Positions 50,623 to 62,417 of a stretch of DNA of 64,000 nucleotides are shown piece after piece. The notes beneath the pieces were generated by a model. It ran no database searches. It had not been told where the DNA came from and worked only from the letters and a program-made list of their open reading frames with translations. Source of the DNA: Culex pipiens pallens (taxonomy: Eukaryota; Arthropoda; Insecta; Diptera; Culicidae); the NCBI RefSeq assembly GCF_016801865.2, contig NC_068938.1, positions 215,904,270 through 215,968,269 of the forward strand, read 5' to 3'. The position numbers were made by a program, and so were the translations under genes. Position 1 is the stretch's first letter; each line of letters begins with the position of its first letter.

Positions 50623-50710
50623 TTAACACCTAAACTATCAAGCTCGAGATAAAGGGGGAATTTCCATACAAATTCCCCCTTTTTCTCGAGCTTGATAGTT
50701 TAGGTGTTAA
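50623..50710. repeat. 88-nt near-perfect hairpin with TTAA borders
   Basis: Two 41-nt arms (50623-50663 and 50670-50710) pair at 40 of 41 positions around the 6-nt loop CCATAC. Both ends are TTAA followed inward by CACCTAAACTATCAAGC or its complement. TTAA at both ends is the piggyBac target, so a minimal piggyBac-type MITE is possible. The size and near-perfect pairing would also suit an shRNA-like precursor. Confidence 0.85.
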
Positions 50711-53282
50711 TAAAACCTCCTCGAACAGCGAAAATGTCACTATTGTTACAAATAACCATACAAACAAATTGGGAAAAAAAATTTCTGCTGCAAAAAATAG
50801 GTTTTTATACATATTTTTAATTTTATTTAATAATCTAGCTTAGAGCTAAATACTTTATATTTTTATTAAAAAAAAATTCCAATTTTTATTGAATAAAAAG
50901 TTAGAAGTAAATGTTTTTTTTAAGTTGTATAAATAATTAGATTTTTTTTCCGAAATTTGATTTTAACTATGGTAATTCTATCGGGTTATTTATCGGCTCA
51001 GCAGTCAATGCAAATTCACAATCTTGTTTCATAAAACAAATATTTTATAAGTAATTATAAATATAATCTGGAAAGATGAAAAGGCATTTTAGAAAGACCG
51101 ATGCCAGTATTGTATATACAAACATTTAAAAAAAAGTTCATTTCAATACAAATTTTGCTTTTGTGATTAAAATTTCAATCAAGAATTGAGTTTTTTAGAG
51201 TAAACTTTTTTTTCTGTATAGTTCTGAGTCAATTAAATTGCATTTGGAAACATTCAAATAATATTATCGATTCAACAACAATAAAATAAAATAAATAAAA
51301 CAAAACTACGCTTGTTTTTTCAAGACGTGTAAAATACAGTTACATGGACGCTTAATGGATTCTTAAATTATTTTTCAAGATGTTTTTTTTTTCTGCTCTC
51401 TCTAGTTTGGTCCTGCCATAATCGCGCAATAGCGCACACTTCTGAGGCACTTTCGCGTCTAATTAGAAATGGTGTAAAAAATGCTTCTTCCTCTCCTCGC
51501 CGTCGTCAACCTTTAAGGTTGATCACTTCTTCCTCCCCCAAGTTTCTCTGCTGGGGATCGCGAGCGCTTTCGTTTGAAGAATGTCGCAGGAATTTCTGAG
51601 GATTTTTTTTGCTGCTGTTAGCTCGAAGAAATTGGGTCTTTCTTCCTCGTAAACAAATGAATGTGCAAAGAAAGGACATTGAGTGGGTTGTTTTTTTTGT
51701 TGCGATATTTGTGTGTGAAACGAAGGAATTTTATCTACTGTTCGGTAGTAAATTGATCTATAAATAAGGTGCACAATCGGAACGTGGTGAACACGGTGAT
51801 CTGATTGGTTTAAATTTCTATTTTGATATTTGCACATTTTTGAAATATTTTTTAGCTAGCATCTTTCTTTTGGCTTTTTTTTATTTTAGAATCTCACATT
51901 TCTGAACCAAATTAAATTTAAAAATGACCTCGCAAACAAGCTTACTGCAAGAAGCCCTTTCGTAGAAGCCATCTCTTAATTATTGGGCAAAATTTGGCAA
52001 CGCCTCGGCATCAACCAAGAAGCCACGTGCGCCAAAATTCTCGAAAAAATGCTTTAAAACCTCATTACGTCAACCTTCACCGTAGGTCACCACAAAGTCA
52101 ATTAGAGTCCTTGCAGAAGGTAGAAAATTCTTTCGTCAATTTTTCCTCTGCCTCCTCTCCAAAAACCACATAATTCAATTAATGAGTTCCATGGTGCTTC
52201 CAGGTTCGACTTCCTTTAAAATTTTATTTTTCACCCCACTCCAAAAAAAGGAACACCCAAACGGGTTACACTTCAGTAATTACTCTTGACATTGGTCATG
52301 TGGTCACCACCGAATGGCCACTGCTGTCGCCGAGGTCGTCTTGAGTTACACTCAGCCTTAGGAGACACTTCTTGGCCAACGTTGCAGAAAGGCCGGACTT
52401 AAAATTTTAAATGTCACGCGGAATAGGTAAGTGGGTTATGCAGAAGTGAACAAGGTATCAAATTTCGGGTGCCTTGTCCAACTCCTGTGGGACCTGTGGC
52501 TTAGCCTTCCGGAAACGAACTTGTCTCTTATTTGCCTTTAAATTGAATTACTGCCAATTTGAGAATCGAACCTTGTTTGCATAAGTTTTTACCCTTTTTA
52601 AGTTATTTGAATTGCGCCTAAATTATCTAGAATCGGACGCGCGCACGATGAGTGATTAGTTTGTTTTATATGATTCTCGTTTTTTCTGCATGTGAGCTAA
52701 CGCGTTCAATCGCGAAAGGTATGGGGCTTCTTTTCCGTGCAAACTGATAAGATAAACCGGCAAGTGTCGTCCAGGTATTGATGTGTGGTGTTGAAGCGCA
52801 TTACGCACGACAAATACTTGCCTACTATAAAAGTAAAAAGTAAGAGTAAGGTTAAAAGAAAGTGTTCAATGAAGCTTGATGTCAACTATGCCAATATGGT
52901 GAAATTTATTGAATTTTAAATTAATTCCTATTTGGGCCGTTGCAAATAACTTTTCAAGTTTATGTCCCTCGACTCTGGCCAAAGTCGAGGGGGGGGGGGG
53001 GGTGAAAATATATACCTATATATTTTTAAATTGAAATTGCGAGCCATGGTTTTAACATTTTAAAGAAAACAGTGTTTTAAATTGCATTATACATCCATCC
53101 AGTTGTTTTGCCATCATTAGTTTCCAAAATATCTGAATATTGACAAAAAAATTTTTTTGAGGAAAATATTTTTTTTAAACAAGCTCTAACATGCTAAAAA
53201 TGATTATCAATGCAGAAAAATGCATTTTAGATTGTTTTCAGTTACGATGATGATAAGGCCAGTACTAGAAGTGATTACACAC
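50711..53282. other. Intergenic, no gene recognised
   Basis: 50.7-51.35 kb is very AT-rich. 51.4-52.9 kb is more balanced and unique-looking, possibly regulatory. A partial GGCC-ended MITE (GGCCGTTGCAAATAAC with a G tract) lies at 52935-53240 and lacks its right end. Confidence 0.4.
52935..53240. mobile_element. GGCC-ended MITE, truncated copy
   Basis: Same left end and G-rich tract as 43461-45245, co-linear up to the block around GCAGAAAAATGCATTTTAGA; the right end is absent. It provides an unoccupied-site comparison for the Transib-like insertion. Confidence 0.65.
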
Positions 53283-53474
53283 TACACAGAAAAAAGTAGA
53301 ATTCCCGAAGGTTCAAATTTGGTTGGTTAAATATTACCTTTTCTTTGAGCAATTTCACCTAAAAAATGTTTAAAAATGTGAACCTAATTAAAATTTACCA
53401 GTTCCTGATGCAATATTACACATTTTTTGGACACAAAATCTGTCACCATTTTCTGATAAATATTACTGGGCTTA

Positions 53475-55077
53475 GTGATTTTTCACGCTCGAAAATTGCA
53501 AATTTCACGGGGACCCTGATTTCAATACACTAAATTTCACGGAAATGTCGCGGATCGTGAAAATTTTTAAAATAACCATGAAAATCTTAGGCCGATGCAA
53601 ATATTTAAAAAAGTTTTTGTCCCTCGGCCCTGGCCGAGGTCAAAGGGGGGGCAAAAAAATAAAAAAATATAAAAATTTTAATAACAAGCCATAGTCTTTA
53701 CATTTAAATGAAAAAAGTGTTTTAAAATGCATTTTACACTAGTTCAGTTGTTTTGCAATCATTAGTTTTCAAAAAATCTAAGATCTGACAAAAACACAAA
53801 TTGTATCGAAAAAAAAAAGATTTTGCATCGAAAATTTTCAAAAAGTCTTAAGATTTTTTAATAAACTCAAACATGCTAAAAATGATTTTAAACGCAGGAG
53901 AATGGATTTTAATTCGATTTCAGTTGGTTGCACTTGAAATTTCATTGAAATTTTGAAGTTTATTGTAAAAATATTTTTTTTGCCCCCTGATTTTTCGGGC
54001 CAATTTTGAAGGGGGGGGGGGGGTGACAAAAACTTTTAAAAATATTTGTACCATCCTTATGTAAAAATTACAAAAGCTATTTTTTCATGCTTCAATATGT
54101 ATCATTTTTCAATAAGCTAATAAAAATTCTTCACTAAATTTGAACGTGACATACAAAAAACTTTTTTTAATTTCAAAAAAAAAATCCATTGCTTCATGGA
54201 TGGGCTCTAAACATATTTTGAAACGAAATTTAGGGCGTATTCTCACATGTCGAAATACTTTTTCAAATATTCGACTAATATAGCTAAATAGTTTTAGCTT
54301 ATTTGCTTCTATTTTATCTTTTTTACATTTTATAGAATTACATATCAAAGCATGATTTAACAATGTTGTAAAGCCAAGATGATCAAAATATTTTTTGTAA
54401 AGTAATGCAAGTAGAAAACATATTTTTTGAGGATTTTTTTCTCACTTTTCAAAACTAAAATAAAAATCAAAAAACCAAAAATATTGTAATCTGTAACGAA
54501 ATCTTCAAACTGATATTCAAAATCAAAACAACACAAACAAAAAAGTGGATTTTTTTAACTTCCTGGACTCAGCAAAAATCAGAATTGTTCTTTAGAGATC
54601 AAAAATACTATTCATTTAATCTTTTAAATAAATTCTTGAAATAAATCAATTCATTTTAAAAAACCTGTGCGATCTTTCAAAAACCAATCACAAAATACTT
54701 GTTTAGTCAATTTTAACATGTTTTGGTTAAAAAAAGCCAACATTTGTACATTCTTGTAATAACTTGATGATTACGAGAATATATTTTTTACTTTGATTGA
54801 TTTTTGTTAACATCATTGAAGTATTCTTAGTATTCACTTCTCAGTAAAAGTTGCAACAATTTTATGTTAATGTATGTTTTGCTACCAATTCTTCGAATGG
54901 CTTTTCAATTGAAAACTATGAAAATTTACATAAAAAGTCTTGGTGGATGAACTATTTATTACCTATGTTGTTATTTCTAAGCAATGATTTGAGAAATTCG
55001 TAAATTTCACGGGATTTCACGGAAATGTTCAAATTTCACGAATTTCACGCTGTCCGCGAAATCGTGAAAATTCACTA
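53475..55077. mobile_element. Inverted-repeat element with TAGTGATTTTTCACG ends
   Basis: Left TTAGTGATTTTTCACG and right CGTGAAAATTCACTAA are inverted, and subterminal AATTTCACGG(A/G)A repeats occur at both sides. No clean target duplication is visible. A GGCC-ended MITE is nested at 53590-54056. The interior has no recognised ORF. Confidence 0.6.
53590..54056. mobile_element. GGCC-ended MITE, intact copy with TTA duplication
   Basis: Left GGCCGATGCAAATATTTAAA, right AAAATATTTGTACCATCC, flanked by TTA (53587-53589 and 54057-54059). G-rich tracts lie near both ends. 467 bp, same family as 43461-45245 and 32589-33001. Confidence 0.75.
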
Positions 55078-55109
55078 ACTCTAAATATTACCATAATTTT
55101 TTTCTGTGT

Positions 55110-58009
55110 ATGGAAAACCCCAAAAAGTTGATAGGTCAAGTTGTTTCTTACAATCTGTAAAAGTTTCCTAAGACCAGCTGGAACTGCCTTAAATTATAAT
55201 ATTTGGTTAGGAAATTAGGTTATTCCATAATTAATATAAAGAGTTGTATGGACGATGTCTGAGATTTGTTCTTGAAAATATTGTGCATTTTATCCATTTT
55301 TATCACCAGAAATTGCATTGTTTGATAGAACATACCATGGGGATAAATAGGACATGACTTGTGGGGTGATTCGGACATACCTAAAAGACTGTCAGGCAAA
55401 AAAAGCAGTCAGAATTTTCACAAAAACTTAATTCTCTTCATTTTGCTATATTGAATCTAATATCCGAAAAGTTGAAAATAGGATTATAGCACGTTTAGTA
55501 AAATATTTTTTTCCCATGACCCATGAAAAGCATCGGGACCGCATTTACAAAGCGGATTCAGTGGCTATTTCTTAACATAATATTAACATGTTAAGGTAAA
55601 TGTTAACATTCCATGGGTCGCCTTCACTAAGGTGTCGTGATAAGGTCCAGTTTGTGATGATACCTTCCCTTTAATAAGCAATCAAATTCAGACAAGAAAC
55701 GATCACTCTAAAATCCCACAATAAGTTGTTTATTATAGTTCTCTCCACATTGTGATTCATTTTGGTAATGATATTCATATCCCATGCCAAGATAAAAAAA
55801 ACCTTGATAAATATCTTAAACAGGCAAAACATTGTTTATATTTAGTCAAGATAAACGATTTTTTTTACTGTGTATGTTAAAATCTTACTGTAATTCATAA
55901 TTATAATTCAAAACATGATTTTTCTTTTTCAATTTAAAACACCACTTTTCATGTCATTTCCACATTATCCAACCATTATCTCCCTGACGTCCATTGTAGA
56001 CAGAGCTTCGCCATCAGCCATTAGTCCTCTGAAATAATCCTGCGGCCAGGCGGAATGCACCCCAAGCAGGCTACGAAGCTGAAAAATGTCCCCACTTTGA
56101 TGTACCAACGAATTTTCCGCCACCTACTCGATCAACATGTGATTGTAGAATACGTTGTTGGGATGATGGCATCCTCTATTAAAAAAACTTGGCCTGCTCC
56201 TGCTACTAGCACGAATGGTTGTTGACCTGGTACTTGTTTTGCTTGTTTGTGATGTACTTTTTCACCGATTTCTTTTTTGTATTTATGATTGTTGCTTTTG
56301 TCACATGAGCACGAGTTTCCTCTTGATTGCGATGATGAAACGGATTATTTTGCGAATTCCAATATCGTGCACTAATCGTCACAAATAAATTGCAAACTTT
56401 TTTTTTTTAAATTTTGGTTGACCCTTGAGCAGCACGATAGAAAAAATCAAAGTTCAAACCAGTTTCGCAATCGCCAGCCGAAATTGTCAACCTGTTTGCC
56501 GATGTGACGAAGATCGATTTGATTAGGCGTTATGCACAAAAGCGTGTGACCCCCGAATTTTTCTTTCCCTCCATCAACCAAAGTATTTACGATAAGAGCG
56601 AGAGGTTGGGTCTCCGTGATTTTGATAGATTACAGTGTTGTGTCGCACGTTGTTCGCCTGGTATCAGGGAGTTGAAGCTATGCTAGAGATATTACTGCCA
56701 TGCATGTCGGAATGGTTTGGCTTTGGGGCCTGGTACCAGTTTGTCTGGCAGTGCGAAGGGAACGCCAGAGCCTGAAGTTGTAAAATCATAATCAGTGGAA
56801 AAGGCAGATAAGTTTAAACAAGCCGAGTTTTATTGGAGGTAATAATTTTTGGATTTAAACATTTGTAGGACTCGTGATTTTTGTCACGATTTCGCAGAAG
56901 CCGCTAAATCAGTGAAATTTGAAAAAAAATACAAATTCTCCTCAGTAATTTCAATTCCGTCCAGAATTGATTATCTGATGTTTCGATTATCCGAAGTTCG
57001 AATATCCGAAGGACTTCGGAATTCAGGCCTTCGGATAATCGAATCAACAAAACATGTTTTTCGTTTTTTATTTACTTACTTTTTACATTGAAAACCGATT
57101 TCTGCGACCTCATTTTGATCAAATATTCAATTAAGCGAGTCTGAACTGTATTCCATTTATATTTTCAAATGCAATTCAAGAGTTTTAATTTGAAACTAAA
57201 TTTGCGCTAATTTTGAAATATTTCATCAATTTTATTTTGGTTATGTGCTGAAATTTGTTCAAAATCTTTTCACTTACAGTCATCAGGGGCGAATCGGAAC
57301 ACATGGGGCGAATTGGGACAGCAGTTTTAGCAAAGATATTGATCCGTTTTTTCAACTTCGTTTTGGTTACAGTTTTTTAGATCCAGATCAACAAGTTCAT
57401 TTTTTTCATTTTTTTCCATTTTTAGTTCAAATACTACTGTCCCTATTCAGACTGTAATCCCGTTTCGTCCCAGTTGATTTGATCATTTAATTTGGATGAG
57501 TTGTGATTGACAAGCCAATTACGATTTAATGCCGTGAAAAACCACTAGTCCTAAACATTTTATAAGGTAATAAACTAAGATTTTCAGGAAAATTTTACCT
57601 CAAAAAATGATCAAGAGTTTAAAAAAATATTTTCTCTTATGAGAAAAACTTTACTTCAAAGGAGACAAAACAAATTTGGTATTGGCCTTATTTTATCAAA
57701 TGTCAGTAAAAATACTTTCGTTTAAACAACACTGTGAACGCTGATATTTTTTTAATAAATATGTTTTCCATAAGAATAAACAAACAGGGAAAATATGTAA
57801 AAAAATAAAAATCCTAAAGTCAATAAAACAGGGCTAGATAAATCATATGATACCTGTCAATACGACATTAATTGCAAACTATTGCTCGTCCAAAATATGT
57901 TTTATCTTTCTTTTTTTTTAATTAGAAAACTTTGTTTTTATCTTCCGCGATCATTTTGGTTAGGATTGATTCAGGTTTAATTTAGCAAAAATCAAGCAAT
58001 TTAGTAAAA
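55110..58009. other. Intergenic, no gene recognised
   Basis: Mostly AT-rich. A repeat with GATTATCCGAAG and its complement lies at 56970-57055, with a CTGTA end near 57149, probably a pogo/mariner relative. 57278-57475 has inverted GGGGCGAA/TTGGGAC-like blocks that may be a MITE. A TTTACTGTGTA end near 55875 has no partner found. Confidence 0.4.
56970..57149. repeat. Pogo/mariner-like repeat fragment
   Basis: TTTCGATTATCCGAAGTTCG and the inverted CCTTCGGATAATCGAA lie 40 bp apart, and the right side ends GAACTGTA. It shares the GATTATCCGAAG motif with 27772-28545. Confidence 0.5.
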
Positions 58010-58017
58010 CTGCAAGC

Positions 58018-59198
58018 TAGAGGTGGGCAAAACCGCTCTTTTTTAGGAGCCGCTCATTTTCGTTTGCTCATTAAAAAGAACCGCTCTTTTGAACGGCTCT
58101 TTCGCTCTTTTTCAAAATATTGATGAGAATGATATTTTGTAAGCATGGTTCGATTTTAAAGCTATTTAACATTGGATTAATATAAATAATTTGGAAAAAA
58201 AATAACTAAAAACGAGAAGATACCCTTGAAAACCATAGGTCTTAGCAGTCTCATTGTCAACATGTCTACTAAAACCTAAACGTTCGAATAATTGAATGGC
58301 ATCCAAAATTTAATTTGGAGAAATTGCTATTATTTTAAAATTGCGTTTATCTCTGCCAAAATCGAACTAATGCTGATATTTTATTTAAAGAAAAAATTCT
58401 GTTATTTCTTTTCTACATTTTGATTTAAACTATAAAGTCTATGAGTTTATTCGGGCAAGAGGATTTACGTTATTTCCAAAATCTCTAAGCTATTTTGTAG
58501 ATTTTTGGTATTGATTTACAAGATAGGCTATTTGAAATGCTGAAATTTGTATTCAGGTTATACTTTAATCTACGATAAGTAAAATGAAAAGTTTCGTCAC
58601 TTTGTTTAGAATATCAATTCCTTTTGGAATTTCAAAAAAGAAAAAAAAAAAGGAATCGATGAGCTTGAAAACCATTCACTTGTTTTCAAATATTGTCTTC
58701 AATGCTATTGAGAGTCTTCAATTACATATTGATGAGAAAGTTGTTATCGACCTCCGATGGAATATGACGATTCAGCTCTGAAAATGTCGGGAAATAGCCT
58801 CTCTTTAACCTGCCGATTTTTATCCTAAATACCGTCATCCGAAGTGACATTGGGTCTGGGGGGGTGAGATTGAATCATACAAAAATGTCGAAATTTGTTT
58901 GACCCAATTGCACCCCCCAGACCCAATGTCACCCCTGATAACGGTTCTCGAAAAAGAACACCAAGGAACAATGTTGGGATACTTTTTATTAGTATTGAAA
59001 TATTTGAAATTATATTTTCAATACTCAAAAACAAATTTAACATTACAATTTGTTGAAAATTCAATCAAACGGAACGGTTCTTTCAAAAGACCGGAGTTTA
59101 AAAAAGAACCGCGGTTCTTTTTTTGTGAGCCGTGGTTCGTTCGCTCTTTTTAATGAACCGGCTCTTAAAGCGTCTCGCTCTTTTTTTGCCCACCTCTA
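58018..59198. mobile_element. hAT-like MITE (TAGAGGTGGGCAAA), copy 2, inverted and longer
   Basis: Its ends match 48218-48987 but in the opposite orientation. The flanks are identical 8-bp copies of CTGCAAGC (58010-58017 and 59199-59206). At 1181 bp it is ~400 bp longer, partly because of a small hairpin insertion at 58831-58944. The subterminal AGAGCGG/GAACCG repeats are retained. No transposase frame. Confidence 0.85.
58831..58944. repeat. Small hairpin MITE nested in hAT-like element
   Basis: GTGACATTGGGTCTGGGGGG and its complement form the arms (58853-58872 with 58913-58933), ending in ACCGTCATC and GATAACGGT. 114 bp, no coding potential. Confidence 0.65.
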
Positions 59199-59206
59199 CT
59201 GCAAGC

Positions 59207-62200
59207 GAATAATTATGGCATCATCTCCATTAAAAACACAGCCAAACTCCCAATTTCAATTACTGACATCCGAAATAAGTAAAAAGTATTATTTTTTTGT
59301 TGTTTTTACATAAAAACAAATAAACAAACATATTTTTGACTTCCTCTCTATTTTAATCTCATCAAAAAAAAAAAAAAAAAAAAATATTAGGGTAGAAATA
59401 TGATACCTTTACATGACTACAAAAAATGGCAAATTATCCAGAACTAATTGATTCTAACTAATTTTTAAGTAAAATTGATGTTTAATTCGATTTTTTTTCC
59501 AAATGTTTATCCAAAGATCAGATATAAACATGTAATAACTTGCTTTATTAAATATTTTCATCATATCATAAATACTATAATTTATCTTAGTAGTAACATA
59601 AATGGAGTTTTGAGCAGTTTTGGTTAAATGTTGCGCTTATTTTTTAAAATAATTTGTTACATAACTGATTAAAATACATCTTTTTACTTAAAGTTCGAAA
59701 CATAAAATTCAAAATCTTTGTATAGCACTTTTTTTTTGAACAGCCAAACTGCTAAATCCTTTTGTTTTTTACACTCAGAAACCTTTTAATTTTGCGAATT
59801 ACAAATCTCATACTTACAATAACAATTTGTAACTTTAAAAGTGTATAGAGACTTGAGACAAATTACCATTATCAATCGAAGCCACAGTTTTTTAAGCAGT
59901 TCAAATTCATTTGATTTTACTTACCTTTAGCATAGTTAAAAATAATCACCAAAAGCCAAGTGGACAACTGAGGTGGACAAACCGTGCGGACTTTTCAAAC
60001 CAATTTGTCATCATATTAAAAGCAATAAAAACACCAGTTGGCTTCGTTTTATAATCATTTATGATAATGTTTTACAACTATCATAATGTAGATATATTTC
60101 GCATCTTTATTTAGGGGCTCAAATAAAAACTTTCTTTCACGTGTATAATATAATAGAAAATACAATATGATTTTTCCGTACTTTTTGCTTGCAATTGTTC
60201 TCCTCCTAAACTACTCTGCACTACCACTCTTCAACAAGGAGGCTTACAATATTAGTTCCAATTGATATCTCTGATTTACTCTCTCTCTCTCAAATATGGC
60301 TGCTTGGGAAAATTTCGTTCCAATTGTATTATTTACACAAAAACAAATAAAATCAATTATTTAACTGCCTTCAAAAACTCACTCTCTCTCTACCTTACTC
60401 TGCGCGCCTACTACAAACCTAACGATAGCGATACTCATAGATATTTAATAATGATAATAATAATATAATATAATAATAATTAGTACAAGTAACCTTACGC
60501 GAAATTTAAAGTCTGTGTGTGTCTACTTGGATGCGCACTAGTCAACTAGATAAGTTATGACAATTATGAGGGGGGAGAGGCGAAAATATGACAATTTGTT
60601 TTGCTTGCTTGCTCGAACAAAGAAATCTTTCGTTCACGAATCAAACAAATCTATTTACACAATTAAACGAATTTGATGATTGCTCGTATACTTTTTTGTT
60701 AAATTAGTCTCACGCGCTAGTTATAAGCTGAAATGTGTGTTTTTTGTTTGTATGTGAATTTGTGTGGAAGAGAGAACAATCGGCTTCGCCGATGTTCACC
60801 GTTTTGATTTGTTTGTTTTGTTTTCATTATTGCTGATGATGTGTGTTTTGTGTTTAACTCTACTTTGTTAGCTTACTTAACCTTCATTGCTACTGTTCTA
60901 AAGATATTATTAGCTGTTTTGCTTGTTGTATTGGCACTTGATTTACTTTGTTGTTTTCTTCCCTTTTTTCGCATTAATGTTACAAATGTTTTACTCGCAA
61001 TTAGGCACTTGATATTCACAAATCAGTTAGTATTTGCAGGATTGATATAACCGTTACTATTTTGATCAGTTGATATACTTTGTAACAAACACAAACACGC
61101 CCGCCTTGCTTCGCTTCGAAAAGGTTCCCGAATGTTGGCCGCGTTTGGGCGCTCAAAATAACGCTGAAATCATCGCGGATTGGATTGGCGCAATTTAAGT
61201 TCGCGAAATACGCGACGGTTGATCACATTTTTTTGTTGTTGCTCCGAGTGTCGTCTTCGCTCGCAGCAGCAAAAAAATAAAAGTGACGACAACGCAGGTG
61301 AGCAATTAGTGGGGCCACCTTTACGTTTTTCCTAGTTTTGCGCCCGCGATTGTTCAATCGCCTAATTTTAGGTTGATGCAACGACGCTGACGCAAGGCGC
61401 GGCCATTTTGTTTTGCGCGGCGTCACACTCAACGCCTACTCGGCCGGTCGCCATTTTGAAAGTCGCAGCCTGCTGTTTCGCGTCGTGACCAACAACAACA
61501 AGAACTGCGAAGGAATTATGGGAATTTCCGACGGCTTATTGCTGGGCTCGCAATTTAGGAAAGGTGTCTCGGTTTTATGACCCCCTACGACGAGGTCCGA
61601 ATCCGACTTGCTTTTTCTACTTCGGGATTCCAGCCCCCGATTTTGCACTTGGCTAAACTTATATGGCACCTGTGTGTGAGACGACGGCAAGGATCTACCT
61701 GCGATCCCGACTCGAATCTTTTTTTTTCGGAGGGCGGAGCCCTGGCCGGAGGCATTCGACACCTGTGAGAGCCGTCGAGACGGACCGCCCGAAGAGGATT
61801 AGCAGCTCGGCTTAACACCGGCCGAGAGCACCGAGAGCTAATAAAAAGGCAATTGTTATGCTAATTAGAGGGGACACCGACCGGGTTCGACCGGGCCCAA
61901 ACTCCGGAAATTAGCATATTTATTGCTTTGCAAGTGATTTGGCGGGAGAAAATTCCGAAAAACAAGTAACTTTAGGAGACCTGCTCCGCAAGCGGCGCGG
62001 GCAACTTTCGGGAACCTTTTCGAGAACAACGAGTGGGCGTGTTGTGTTCCACGTTCTGTTTTGTACAAATCTCTACACTTATGTTTGTTCCTAGCAGCTA
62101 CTAATCCTGACAAACTTACACGATACGCATATGTATAGGTTATAAATATCACATTTCAGTTGTTTCTTAACAAGTCCCTGTGGACACCGGCGGATCGGGC

Positions 62201-62417
62201 GGAACCCCCGCGGGTGAAAAGAAAACGAAGAACTCGACCATTAGATGGTCGAGAAACTGACACCGACCGCGCCAGATAAAAAGAATTTAAACACGAAAAC
62301 ATCACAGGACTAAATCGTATATCTCTCTGTCTATACTCTATACTCGAAATTGTTAAAAACAAACGGAAATCCTAAACTCTGTCTGCACTCTCTTCTGATT
62401 AGAGGCGTATGTATGGC
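59207..62417. other. Flank downstream of brinker
   Basis: 59.2-61.1 kb is AT-rich, with a poly-A run (59367-59382), (CT)n near 60277-60292 and AAT repeats near 60445-60480. 61.1-62.4 kb is balanced and probably includes the 3' UTR of the minus-strand brinker gene. Short ORFs at 61.4-61.8 kb on both strands have no recognisable product. Confidence 0.4.

Larger units (their letters stand above)
53283..55109. mobile_element. TA-flanked MITE (CACAG ends) with two nested insertions
   Basis: Left end TACACAGAAAAAAGTAGAAT, right end ATTTTTTTCTGTGTA, matching the 46799-46999 family. Inside lies a second inverted-repeat element (about 53475-55077), which in turn contains a GGCC-ended MITE (53590-54056). 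The nesting order gives the order of insertion. Confidence 0.6.
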
